A program made the position numbers and the translations under genes. A model generated the notes under the pieces. That model was not told the origin of the DNA. It made no database searches and saw nothing but the letters and a program-made list of their open reading frames with translations. DNA of 64,000 nucleotides from Methylophilus sp. TWE2 (lineage in GTDB: Bacteria; Pseudomonadota; Gammaproteobacteria; Burkholderiales; Methylophilaceae), in NCBI RefSeq assembly GCF_001183865.1, contig NZ_CP012020.1, positions 682,001 to 746,000 of the forward strand, written 5' to 3'. Position 1 is the first letter of the stretch. Each line of letters begins with the position of its first letter. Below, in pieces: positions 49,599-58,449 of the stretch.

Positions 49599-50076
49599 TG
49601 TCCGTTCGGCTTTGCCCTGGCTGGTGTTGAGCGCGATCGTGATCGTGCTCGATCTGTACACTAAACATCTGATCCAGCAATCGTTTGTCTATGGCGAACA
49701 TGTGCCCGTGACAGGTTTTTTTGACCTGGTGCGTTATCACAACACCGGCGCGGCTTTTAGTTTTCTGGCGGACGCTGGTGGCTGGCAACATGGCTTTTTC
49801 ACAGCAGTGTCTACGCTTGCGTCTGTGGTCATGGTCTATCTGCTGGTCAAGCACCCGCAAAAAAAACTGTTCTGTTTTGGAATCGCCCTGGTATTAGGGG
49901 GCGCATTGGGTAATTTATATGACCGGTTGACGCTGGGCTACGTGGTGGATTTTTTGCTATTTTATTATCAGCAATGGGCCTGGCCTGCGTTTAATGTCGC
50001 AGACAGTGCTATTTGTGTTGGCGTCGGTTTGCTGATGCTGGATAGTTTTAAGCAACCTGATACATCCTCTTCCTGA
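49591..50076 (+). CDS. lspA: Lipoprotein signal peptidase
   Basis: Aspartic protease that cuts prolipoproteins at the lipidated Cys. The 161 residues (ATG 49591; frame open from 49519) have four helices and both catalytic Asp motifs, GNLYDRL and FNVADSAI. It overlaps the end of ileS by eight bases, as in many proteobacteria. Confidence 0.96.
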   Translation: MRNVRSALPWLVLSAIVIVLDLYTKHLIQQSFVYGEHVPVTGFFDLVRYHNTGAAFSFLADAGGWQHGFFTAVSTLASVVMVYLLVKHPQKKLFCFGIALVLGGALGNLYDRLTLGYVVDFLLFYYQQWAWPAFNVADSAICVGVGLLMLDSFKQPDTSSS

Positions 50077-50127
50077 AGATTCTTGAGGTTTTTTGCTCAC
50101 AGTACAGAGTCAGTAAAGGAGCGTGTA

Positions 50128-50442
50128 ATGGATGGACTGAGTTACAGCTTTAATGATGTCATCAAATTGTGGGTCGGGAGTAAAAGTACCTGGCACTACG
50201 TCAGTTTGCCGCTGGCGATGTCTGACGAAATTCATACCCTTAGCCAATACCACCAAACCAAACGCCGCGGATGGGGCGCGGTGAAGGTGGATGTTGCGGT
50301 GCAAGGCCAGCAATGGCAAACATCGATATTCCCGGCCTTTGAAGATGGCCGCTATGCCTTGTTTCTCAAGGCTGACATACGCAAGCAGTTAGGGATTGCT
50401 GCTGGTAGCGAGATCGCTGTTACATTAACGCTTCTTTGGTAG
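50128..50442 (+). CDS. DUF1905 domain protein
   Basis: A 104-residue beta-rich cytosolic protein (ATG 50128 behind AAAGGAG; frame open from 50083) with the DUF1905 pattern: WHYVSLPLAMSDEI near the start and FLKADIRKQLGIAAGSEIAV at the end. Function unknown. The 3' end overlaps the convergent GGDEF/EAL gene by 23 bases. Confidence 0.82.
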   Translation: MDGLSYSFNDVIKLWVGSKSTWHYVSLPLAMSDEIHTLSQYHQTKRRGWGAVKVDVAVQGQQWQTSIFPAFEDGRYALFLKADIRKQLGIAAGSEIAVTLTLLW

Positions 50443-52741
50443 GTGGGCAATCAGTCGTCATGGCGCCAGGCAACAAGGCGTGGATGTCTTCAATGTGCAT
50501 AGGCTTGCCGAGCAGGAAGCCTTGAATGTAGTCACATCCGGTTTGGCGTAAGAAGTCGAGTTGCGCTTGGGTTTCTACGCCCTCAACCACCACTGAAATG
50601 CCCAGGATCCCGGCGGTTTTGACGATGGTGCTCACAATTTCACTGTCAGCACTGCTTTCCGGGACATCCACCATAAATGCGCGGTCTATTTTAAGCTCAT
50701 CAATCGGCAAGTGTTTGAGTTTAAACAGTGACGAGTTGCCCACGCCAAAGTCATCCAGGGATATCCGTACCCCAATGGCTTTCAGCTGTTTAAGCATTTC
50801 CAATGCCTGCTCCTCATGTTCAAACACTGCGCTTTCGGTGATTTCGAGGGTAATGCAGGCGGGTGGAATGGCATGTTGTTTTAATTGCTGGGCAATCCTT
50901 AATGGCAGGCCATGGTCGCGGAATTGTCTGGGGGAAATGTTAATGGACAGTCCTAGCGATTGGCTCCCGCTTTTGCCGAGGTCCGACAAGCGGCGGAAAG
51001 CTTCTGCAATCACCCATTCTCCCAGTGGCAGAATCAAGCCCGATTGCTCTGCATAAGGAATGAATTCGGCAGGAGGGATGATGTCTCCCTTGTAGTTTCG
51101 CCAGCGAATAAGCGCTTCAATTTTAACCATGCGAGGTGTTTGCTTATCCAGGCAGAAAATAGGCTGGAATTGCAGGAAAAACTCTTGTCTGCGAATGGCT
51201 TTGCGCAATTGCACATCTAGCTTGAAGCGGTTTTGCGCCTGCTTGGTTTGCTCTTTGCTGTAAAAAAGAAACAGATGCTGGCTGGAGCGTTTGGCATGTG
51301 AGAGCGCAGTATTGGCATTGCGTGCGAGCTGTTCACTGTTGTTGCCATCGCGTGGATACAGACTGATACCGATACAGGCATCCAGCATGAGCTCGTGATT
51401 TTCGATCATCACAGGTTTATGCACGATTTTGCATAAGTTATGCGCCAGTTGGACTAATTCCGCATCGCTTTTGCGTCGGGTGATAATAAGGGCAAATTTA
51501 TCGCCGTGTACGCGTCCCAGTTCACCGCAGTCATGCGCGATGTATTGCAGGCGATGGGCAGTCTCAATCAAGAAAAGATCGCCAGTCCTATGGCCAAAAC
51601 TGTCGTTAATGCTCTGGAAATGCTTCAGGTCTATCATCAGCAAAGCCACCATGCCGCTCTCACTGGCCGCGCCAATAATGGCATGTTCTAGCAAATTCAG
51701 CATGGCAAGCCGGTTAGGCAGGTGGGTGAGAGGGTCATGCCGCGACAGCTGCTGGTACTCCAGCTCCTTTTCGGCCAGGCGTTTCTCGGCATGCAATAAC
51801 CGCTCACTCTCGCGCAGCAGGATACTTTGCCTGATGGTTGCAAAAATCAGGATGGCTGTTACCGACCCGATGGCAATGTGATAGGCATAAGGATGCGGGC
51901 CACTTTGCCACCAGATGAGCGTTAATGAACTGATGCTAAAGACAAAAGCAAGCACCGGGATCCAGCTGCGGAGCCTGCGGCACTGGCGGTGATAACTGAC
52001 GTTTTTGGCGATACGCACCTGCCAGCCATACAGGCCTGCGCCTATCAGTATGTCAGCGGCAGAAAAGCCGTAATTAATCCACAAACTGTTCTGTGGCGTG
52101 TGGTTGAGTGCATTCAGGTTCCATTGCATCCAGCATATTCCCAGCAGCGAAAGCCCTGCACTCAGCATCAACCAGGGCCGCAAGCCGGTGGGCCTTAAAT
52201 ACGGGATCAGCAAAAGTGACACCAGGGCCGCACTGAGCATGCTGGCAGGATACGCGGTGAGGACTGTCAACTCCAGTGCACTGACTTCCGTGGCCTTGGG
52301 CAAATAAGAAATCAATATATACCCGATGACGGCCACACTAAAAGAGAGCGCATCAATTGTGAAAGCCAGTGTTTTAGCGCGGGAGAGCTGGCTAAGTAAA
52401 GCAACAACGAAGCCGACGATGAGACAGGGCCCCATCAGTGGGTAAAAGATATCAGACTGGGCGGGGAAGGTGGTTTGATCGGTGAGTACTTCAAATATCC
52501 ATAACAGACCGCCCGTGAAATAGGCGAATGTGCCAATGACAAACCAGCGTTTACAGGGGCGATGGGCCGGATTGGCACGGAAATAGCCCAAAGTGGCCAG
52601 CGCCAGGCAGGCAGTAATCGTTGCAAACCAGTGGATATTATCCAGCCACAGCACAGTTTCGGGTGTTGCATTAAAGGTTGCCAGTAGGCAAATGCATGAA
52701 ACAGATAATGCAACAACAATGACTTGACGAGAAAGTGTCAT
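50420..52741 (-). CDS. Membrane GGDEF/EAL protein with degenerate GGDEF
   Basis: A 773-residue protein with about nine N-terminal membrane segments (residues 7-310), a GGDEF domain (about 345-500) whose active site reads HGDKF and is therefore probably not a cyclase, and an EAL domain (about 515-765) with EALIRW and DDFGVGNSSLFKLK. It most likely degrades c-di-GMP, with the GGDEF part regulatory. No partner gene is obvious. Confidence 0.93.
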   Translation of the reverse strand: MTLSRQVIVVALSVSCICLLATFNATPETVLWLDNIHWFATITACLALATLGYFRANPAHRPCKRWFVIGTFAYFTGGLLWIFEVLTDQTTFPAQSDIFYPLMGPCLIVGFVVALLSQLSRAKTLAFTIDALSFSVAVIGYILISYLPKATEVSALELTVLTAYPASMLSAALVSLLLIPYLRPTGLRPWLMLSAGLSLLGICWMQWNLNALNHTPQNSLWINYGFSAADILIGAGLYGWQVRIAKNVSYHRQCRRLRSWIPVLAFVFSISSLTLIWWQSGPHPYAYHIAIGSVTAILIFATIRQSILLRESERLLHAEKRLAEKELEYQQLSRHDPLTHLPNRLAMLNLLEHAIIGAASESGMVALLMIDLKHFQSINDSFGHRTGDLFLIETAHRLQYIAHDCGELGRVHGDKFALIITRRKSDAELVQLAHNLCKIVHKPVMIENHELMLDACIGISLYPRDGNNSEQLARNANTALSHAKRSSQHLFLFYSKEQTKQAQNRFKLDVQLRKAIRRQEFFLQFQPIFCLDKQTPRMVKIEALIRWRNYKGDIIPPAEFIPYAEQSGLILPLGEWVIAEAFRRLSDLGKSGSQSLGLSINISPRQFRDHGLPLRIAQQLKQHAIPPACITLEITESAVFEHEEQALEMLKQLKAIGVRISLDDFGVGNSSLFKLKHLPIDELKIDRAFMVDVPESSADSEIVSTIVKTAGILGISVVVEGVETQAQLDFLRQTGCDYIQGFLLGKPMHIEDIHALLPGAMTTDCPPTKEALM

Positions 52742-52787
52742 GAAGCCCCCTTGTTTTTGTCAATTCTAACAAGGGGTTAAAAAAAAA

Positions 52788-53684
52788 CTAGCCCTTGGTA
52801 ATAATTAACTTAACGATATTTATTAAGCACGTAAGAATTGCACCCACAAGCACGCCAACAGTTGCATTCAAAAGCAAAGACCATTGGGAAAACTGCTCAA
52901 CGAATGTGTGTAACGGATGGATGCCGTGAACGATAATGCCGCCGCCTACAAGAAACATGGCAGCAGTGCCTAATACGCTTAGCAGGCGCATCAGGTAAGG
53001 GACCGCTTGCACCAATCCCCAGCCGAATTTACGTGTGGCTTGTGACATCACACTTTGGCCCTGACGCTGCATGAGCCACAGGCCGATATCGTCCATTTTG
53101 ACGATCAGGGCGACGAGGCCATAGACCCCTATGGTCATGAAGATCGCAATCAAGGAAAGCACCAGGATGCGCTGCGTCAATGCTGCTTCGGCCACCACCC
53201 CCAGGGCAATGACAATAATTTCGGCTGAAAGGATAAAGTCAGTACGTACCGCCCCCTTTATTTTTTCATTTTCAAGCGTCACTAAATCGGTGGTTGGCTG
53301 CTGCATGGCAGCATGCACGGCCTGCGCATGAGCATCCTCTTCTTTGCTATGGCGCAACTTATGCCAGATCTTCTCAAAACCTTCAAAACACAAAAAGGCA
53401 CCGCCCAGCATGAGCAAGGGCGTAATCAGCCAGGGTAAAAAGGCGCTGATCAATAAAGCGGCAGGCACTAAAATCAGCTTGTTGATGAACGAACCACGTG
53501 CCACCGCCCACACCACCGGAAGCTCCCTTTTCGAAGCGATCCCTGTCACCTGCTGAGCATTAAGGGCCAGGTCATCCCCCAACACGCCCGCGGTTTTCTT
53601 GGCTGCCAGTTGGCTCATGACCGACACATCGTCGAGCATGGTGGTGATGTCATCAAGTAATGCCAGTAAGCTGGATCCGGCCAT
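52788..53684 (-). CDS. DUF808 family membrane protein (YedI-like)
   Basis: A 298-residue protein with six to eight membrane segments, starting with the family signature SSLLALLDDITTMLDDVSVM and continuing with KKTAGVLGDDLALNAQQV. Function unknown; widespread in proteobacteria. Divergent from the copper locus that begins at 53747, with 62 bases between starts. Confidence 0.9.
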   Translation of the reverse strand: MAGSSLLALLDDITTMLDDVSVMSQLAAKKTAGVLGDDLALNAQQVTGIASKRELPVVWAVARGSFINKLILVPAALLISAFLPWLITPLLMLGGAFLCFEGFEKIWHKLRHSKEEDAHAQAVHAAMQQPTTDLVTLENEKIKGAVRTDFILSAEIIVIALGVVAEAALTQRILVLSLIAIFMTIGVYGLVALIVKMDDIGLWLMQRQGQSVMSQATRKFGWGLVQAVPYLMRLLSVLGTAAMFLVGGGIIVHGIHPLHTFVEQFSQWSLLLNATVGVLVGAILTCLINIVKLIITKG

Positions 53685-53746
53685 GTTTTGTCCTGTGTCA
53701 ATTGAAATGCTTGTCTATTCTAAAGGATTGTCGTTAAAATGCCCGA

Positions 53747-54181
53747 ATGGTAACGGTCAAATTTCAACATTGGATGGCGCGCATGGCCTTGATGGCAATC
53801 ATGCTGGCTGCGCTTATGCCAACATTGACCTTGGCTTTCCCCATGCAGGGTGGCAAAACTTTTGTGCAGGAAGTATGTTCTTCGCAGGGCAGTAAGCTGG
53901 TGATTCAGGTCATCACCACACAAGGCAAGCTGCGCTCCACCTTGATTGATTACCAGCCTTCGCAAAAACCGGTGTCATTGAGTCATCACCTGAATCATTG
54001 CCCGTTCTGCCAGATGGCGCTGGATCAGGTGACTATCCCATCACATAGCCCTGCATATATTCTGTTCCAAAAAACACAGGCAACAATCGCCCTAAGCGAA
54101 TATCAGGCACCTGTTGTTTCAAGTTTCTATCCTACTGCGCATCTCTCGCGCGCCCCTCCGCTGACTCCTCACTCAGTCTAA
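53747..54181 (+). CDS. DUF2946 family secreted protein, probable copper-related
   Basis: A 144-residue exported protein with an N-terminal hydrophobic helix (MALMAIMLAALMPTLTLAF) and the DUF2946 pattern with a C-terminal HCPFCQM motif and an upstream Cys (EVCSS). Related proteins occur next to copper TonB-dependent receptors, which agrees with the genes downstream. The CPFC/Met pair suggests metal binding. Start site is not well supported by a ribosome-binding site. Confidence 0.78.
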   Translation: MVTVKFQHWMARMALMAIMLAALMPTLTLAFPMQGGKTFVQEVCSSQGSKLVIQVITTQGKLRSTLIDYQPSQKPVSLSHHLNHCPFCQMALDQVTIPSHSPAYILFQKTQATIALSEYQAPVVSSFYPTAHLSRAPPLTPHSV

Positions 54182-54245
54182 TTCCGTCAGTTAGTTTGAC
54201 GGCTTATGAGTTTGCCTGCAACCCAGGCAAAGATGGAGTCATCAC

Positions 54246-54494
54246 ATGATTATTATCAACCTACAGGCAATGATTTTTGCCAAACAGGTGGAGTGGAAAC
54301 GCCACATCACCCTCAAAGAAGTCGCTGACGCTACCGGCATCAGCCGTATGACCCTGCACCGCATGGTCAAAAATCCTACCTACAACGCATGCACCGAGCA
54401 TCTGGGCAAGCTATGCACCTATTTTTCCTGTGATATCAGTGCATTAATACGTTGGCAGCCCGATCATCCAGTCAGGCAAATATTTGCCGCCTGA
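54246..54494 (+). CDS. Small XRE-type helix-turn-helix regulator
   Basis: An 82-residue protein that is essentially one HTH domain (TLKEVADATGISRMTLHRMV), with Cys in the second half (NACTEHLGKLCTYFSCD). The HTH_26-type layout fits a local transcriptional regulator. Its place inside the copper-uptake locus suggests that it controls neighbouring genes; the three Cys could sense metal or redox state (inference). Confidence 0.82.
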   Translation: MIIINLQAMIFAKQVEWKRHITLKEVADATGISRMTLHRMVKNPTYNACTEHLGKLCTYFSCDISALIRWQPDHPVRQIFAA

Positions 54495-54570
54495 TGCGTG
54501 ATATTCACCCTACTGGTTGTCGACCAGTAGGGCATGCCGTTTACAAAAAAATTCTGAGGAAAAGTTTGAT

Positions 54571-55326
54571 ATGAAAAAAGCATTATTAGCAGTTGCATTA
54601 CTCGGTTTAACCCAAAGCGCTTGGGCGCACTTAAGCTACACCGGTCGTGACTTTGGTACGTTCTCAGGTCTGGCTGACGCCAGCAACAGCATTACGACCA
54701 CGGTCAACACCAACTATGGCTGGGCAGGCGCCGCAGACGGCAATCTGGGTGATAGCCATATCGGCCGTGCTTTCCGCTTTACCCTGCAAAATGCAGCGTG
54801 GGTTGATTTTACGGTCGATGCCACTTCTGCCGATCTCTTGCCGGCCTTTTCAATTTACTCGGGCCTGGCGGCAGTAAGAACCGGTGGCGTATTTCCAGGC
54901 ACACAAACCAGTGCAGATTACGATACTGCCACAGCCTCTATCGTCTGGCGCTACAGCTGGGCACAAGCCAACCTTGGCTCTAACGCATCGTATACCGACA
55001 CCGATGGCAGCTGGAACGCGCTAGGTAACTGGAAAATGGGCGGTGATGGTGATGCCATCGGTATCGACAGCGAACTGAGCAGTTTTATCTACCAGGGCTC
55101 TGCAACTACTACTACCGATATTGTGACAGGTAAATTTCTGCTCAGCGCTGGGGATTACACCATCATGATTGGCGGTAATAACGCTACAAATATGCTGGGG
55201 ACTTCATTTGGCTACACCGCCTTACTGAATGTGAGTGCAGTACCAGAGCCGGAGAATATGGCTTTGCTGATGGCAGGCTTGTCTGTACTTGGCTGGCAAG
55301 TTCGCCATAGCAAAAAAACAAATTAA
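54571..55326 (+). CDS. PEP-CTERM sorting-signal protein 1
   Basis: A 251-residue exported protein (ATG 54571 behind GAGGAAAAG; frame open from 54517) with signal peptide KKALLAVALLGLTQSAWA, a beta-rich, Asn/Gly/Ser-rich middle (LSYTGRDFGTFSGLADASNS) and the sorting signal VPEPENMALLMAGLSVLG plus a basic tail. It is a likely substrate of an exosortase encoded elsewhere. Co-oriented with a second PEP-CTERM gene 25 bases on. Possibly a surface protein for metal capture, judged only from context. Confidence 0.88.
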   Translation: MKKALLAVALLGLTQSAWAHLSYTGRDFGTFSGLADASNSITTTVNTNYGWAGAADGNLGDSHIGRAFRFTLQNAAWVDFTVDATSADLLPAFSIYSGLAAVRTGGVFPGTQTSADYDTATASIVWRYSWAQANLGSNASYTDTDGSWNALGNWKMGGDGDAIGIDSELSSFIYQGSATTTTDIVTGKFLLSAGDYTIMIGGNNATNMLGTSFGYTALLNVSAVPEPENMALLMAGLSVLGWQVRHSKKTN

Positions 55327-55351
55327 TACAGTGCTATTTTAGGAGAGTGAT

Positions 55352-56086
55352 ATGAGCTTTAAAAAATCAATCATTTTGGGTGTGTTGGCGATGTTTGCCA
55401 CATTGCCAGCAATGGCGGCCATTCAAACTTACAGTGTTACAACCAAATTTATAGAGCCAGATACTGAGCCTGCAAATACTTGGTTTGTAGGGACATTCAG
55501 CTTTAACACGGTGAGCAAAACCGTTTCTGGTTTACAGGGGTGGTTGAGTGAGTCCATGACTGGCACGGTGGACTATAACCCAGCAACAGGAATTAATGGC
55601 ACAGACGATATGACGTGGGTACAACTAACCAATCAACTGGATGCGACCTATGACGCAAGTTTAGGCGGTCTGCTGGTCACCACCTTTTTGAATTCAACAA
55701 CCAGCACATTTGTAGATGCAGCTGGTTCTACCTCAGATGGGTGGACACCTGGTGTGGGACATACCAGAAATAATGGTAGCAATAACGCGTATGCCAGAAT
55801 TTTTGTAAATACCGTTGATCCGCTTGCAACGTTGACTTCTTCTCAAATCAATAAGTTAGCTTATGCTGATTGTACTGCTGGCGGAATGATGGGGCCTACT
55901 TGCATGACTGGGACGTCAATTGCTGGCTATGGCCGCGTTGGTACCATGGGTGGCTTCCCGGTATCACAGACAATGACATTACTGTCTACCACTCCAGTGC
56001 CTGAGGCTGATACTTACGCCATGTTGGCATTAGGTTTAGGCGTATTGGGCTGGGTAGGGCGCCAAAAACGTCAATCTATGGTTTAA
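55352..56086 (+). CDS. PEP-CTERM sorting-signal protein 2
   Basis: A 244-residue exported protein with signal peptide (ILGVLAMFATLPAMAA), a beta-rich body, two Cys in its second half (ADCTAGGMMGPTCMTG) and a sorting signal VPEADTYAMLALGLGVLG with a basic tail. It has AGGAG upstream of its ATG. Not similar to PEP-CTERM protein 1 outside the signal. The CxxxxxxxxC segment rich in Met is notable for a gene next to a copper receptor. Confidence 0.88.
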   Translation: MSFKKSIILGVLAMFATLPAMAAIQTYSVTTKFIEPDTEPANTWFVGTFSFNTVSKTVSGLQGWLSESMTGTVDYNPATGINGTDDMTWVQLTNQLDATYDASLGGLLVTTFLNSTTSTFVDAAGSTSDGWTPGVGHTRNNGSNNAYARIFVNTVDPLATLTSSQINKLAYADCTAGGMMGPTCMTGTSIAGYGRVGTMGGFPVSQTMTLLSTTPVPEADTYAMLALGLGVLGWVGRQKRQSMV

Positions 56087-56096
56087 CTGGAGGCTT

Positions 56097-56128
56097 AAGC
56101 CGCACCTTTTGTGAGGTGTGGCTTTTTT
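56097..56128 (+). terminator. Terminator hairpin abutting the copper receptor start
   Basis: AAGCCGCACCT (56097-56107) pairs with AGGTGTGGCTT (56114-56124) with one G-U pair, followed by a six-T run that ends directly at the ATG at 56129. It can end transcripts of the PEP-CTERM genes and lies just before the receptor start, so readthrough would control receptor expression. Confidence 0.7.
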
Positions 56129-58390
56129 ATGATGGACTCAAAACAAAACGCCAGCAAATACATATCCGCTGCCAAAGGTATTTTTCTGCTGACCATTCTG
56201 ACGCATGCATTTGCCAGTGCTGAGGAGCTTTCTGATGAAGCACAATCTTCTGCAAATACCACTATTGAGGTGCCTGTCGTTGAATTAACTGCGCCTAAAG
56301 CCAGCGTAAATCCTTTGTCCGGTGGCGTCATTGAGGCGCATGAACTGGCTGAAAAAAAGACTACTGTCATGGATACCGCTCGACTATTGGAGGATATTCC
56401 TGGCGTAAGCACCTACGGAGCCGGGGCGATTTCCGCATTACCTGTGATACATGGTCTGGCTGATGAGCGTTTGCGATTGCAGGTGGATGGTATGGATATG
56501 ACTGCTGCATGTCCTAACCACATGAACTCAGTGCTTTCTTATATCAATCCAACGCGTGTTGGCGTGATTAAGGTGTTTAGTGGTATTACGCCAGTAAGCG
56601 AAGGTGGTGACAGCTTGGGTGGCACGATTCAGGTCAGTGCTGCTCCTTTGGCCTTTGCCTCGGAAGGCGATTGGCTGGTTAATGGCAGTTTGGGCAGTTT
56701 TTATCGTAGTAATGGTTATGCCACTGGGTGGAATGCCAGTGCAGGGTTTGCGACGGATCATGTCAGCATGCAATATTCCGAGTCGCATTTAAAGTCGGCA
56801 AATTATCGCGCTGCCAAGCGCTTTAAAGATGTGAGTCAATGGCCCTCGCAGGATTGGCTTGAGAATACAGACGATGACGAAGTCGCTTCTAGCGCTATAT
56901 CAGGGTCAGTCAACCAATCTTTAGACGTTGCTTTCAAGCATGAATCGCACCTGCTGCAATTGGGATTGAGTCAGCAAAGTGTTGGTTTTGAAGGCTTTCC
57001 TAATCAACGCATGGACATGACAGATAACAAAAATACTACTGTTAATTTGCGATATGCCGGACAGTTTGACTGGGGTGACGTTCAGGCAAAGATGTTTCGT
57101 CAACATGTGAAACATGCCATGGACATTGGTGCGCAACGTGCTGATCAGGCCATGCCGATGTTGTCTGATGCTGAAACGCTAGGGGCGAGTTTAAAAGTGA
57201 GCGCTCCGATAATGAGTGAACATCTACTCAGAGTGGGCACTGAGTTATTGAGTTATCGTTTGGATGACTGGTGGCCTCCAGTAGGTACGGCTGTAGGCTC
57301 CATGTGTTGCAACGAATTTCAGAATATCCGGAACGGCCAGCGGGACAAAGTGGCTCTATTTGCCGAGATGGAGTCCAGTTGGCGTCAGGACTGGTTGACC
57401 CTGATCGGGGTGCGAACTGACATTGTGAATTCAAACGCAGGGGATGTGCAAGGTTACAGTAACACTGCGTCCTACAGGGCGGACGCAGCATCATTTAATG
57501 CCCAAAGCCGTGGCAGGCGTGATCTTAATTGGGATTGGACAGCGCTGACTCGATATATGCCGACTCTACAGCAAACTTATGAGCTGGGCTTTGCCAGAAA
57601 ATCCCGAGCTCCAAGCTTGTATGAGCGCTATGCGTGGTCAACCTTTTCCATGGCCGCATTGATGAATAACTTTGTTGGAGATGGTAATGGATATATTGGC
57701 AATCTGGAACTTGAGCCAGAGGTGGCACATACCGCCAATATTGCATTTGAATGGCACGACGAGCCCCAAGCCATCTGGTCGACAAAACTGAATGCCTACT
57801 ATACCTACATTAATGACTATATAGATGCTAAACGTTGTAACTTTGGGCGTTGTCCTGCTTCGCTCCTAAACAGACAGGACAGCTTTGTCCTGCTGCAGTA
57901 TGTCAACCAGTCAGCAAGGTTACATGGCTTTGATTTCTCCGCTTATAGACAGTTAATCAGCAGCGATGCCGTAGGCGTAATTAGTTCCAGAGCGGTAATC
58001 AGCTATGTGCGTGGTGAGAACACAACGACAGGCGATAATTTGTATCACATCATGCCCTTGAATGGGCGTTTTTCTCTGGAGAATAAACTGGGGGGGTGGT
58101 TGTCGACAGCTGAGTTGCAGTTGGTTTCAGACAAAAGGCATGTTTCGCAAGTACGTAATGAAACCCGAACCGATGGCTACGGCCTTTTGAACTTGCGAAC
58201 TAGCTACACTAACAAGTTTATGCGAGTCGATCTCGGGCTGGAAAATGCACTAAACAAGCTCTATTTCTCTCCGTTAGGCGGGGCTTATTTGGGGCAAGGT
58301 GATCCAATGAGTACATCGACGATTCCATGGGGTATTAATTTACCCGGTATGGGCCGATCCGCCAATGTCGCAGTCACTTTCTTTTACTAA
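56129..58390 (+). CDS. TonB-dependent copper receptor (OprC/NosA-like)
   Basis: Outer-membrane receptor of about 753 residues with a signal peptide (KGIFLLTILTHAFASA), plug domain (about 45-165) and a 22-strand barrel ending in F. The plug has the motif AACPNHMNSVLSYI, whose Cys-x3-Met matches the copper-binding motif known in OprC-type receptors. Start at ATG 56129 or 56132, with no Shine-Dalgarno because a terminator sits directly in front; GTG 56111 opens the frame but lies inside that hairpin. Confidence 0.88.
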   Translation: MMDSKQNASKYISAAKGIFLLTILTHAFASAEELSDEAQSSANTTIEVPVVELTAPKASVNPLSGGVIEAHELAEKKTTVMDTARLLEDIPGVSTYGAGAISALPVIHGLADERLRLQVDGMDMTAACPNHMNSVLSYINPTRVGVIKVFSGITPVSEGGDSLGGTIQVSAAPLAFASEGDWLVNGSLGSFYRSNGYATGWNASAGFATDHVSMQYSESHLKSANYRAAKRFKDVSQWPSQDWLENTDDDEVASSAISGSVNQSLDVAFKHESHLLQLGLSQQSVGFEGFPNQRMDMTDNKNTTVNLRYAGQFDWGDVQAKMFRQHVKHAMDIGAQRADQAMPMLSDAETLGASLKVSAPIMSEHLLRVGTELLSYRLDDWWPPVGTAVGSMCCNEFQNIRNGQRDKVALFAEMESSWRQDWLTLIGVRTDIVNSNAGDVQGYSNTASYRADAASFNAQSRGRRDLNWDWTALTRYMPTLQQTYELGFARKSRAPSLYERYAWSTFSMAALMNNFVGDGNGYIGNLELEPEVAHTANIAFEWHDEPQAIWSTKLNAYYTYINDYIDAKRCNFGRCPASLLNRQDSFVLLQYVNQSARLHGFDFSAYRQLISSDAVGVISSRAVISYVRGENTTTGDNLYHIMPLNGRFSLENKLGGWLSTAELQLVSDKRHVSQVRNETRTDGYGLLNLRTSYTNKFMRVDLGLENALNKLYFSPLGGAYLGQGDPMSTSTIPWGINLPGMGRSANVAVTFFY

Positions 58391-58449
58391 AAGCATCACT
58401 GCATCCATACGCGATGCAGCAATTTGAAATTTTCCCAGGGAGACTAATC

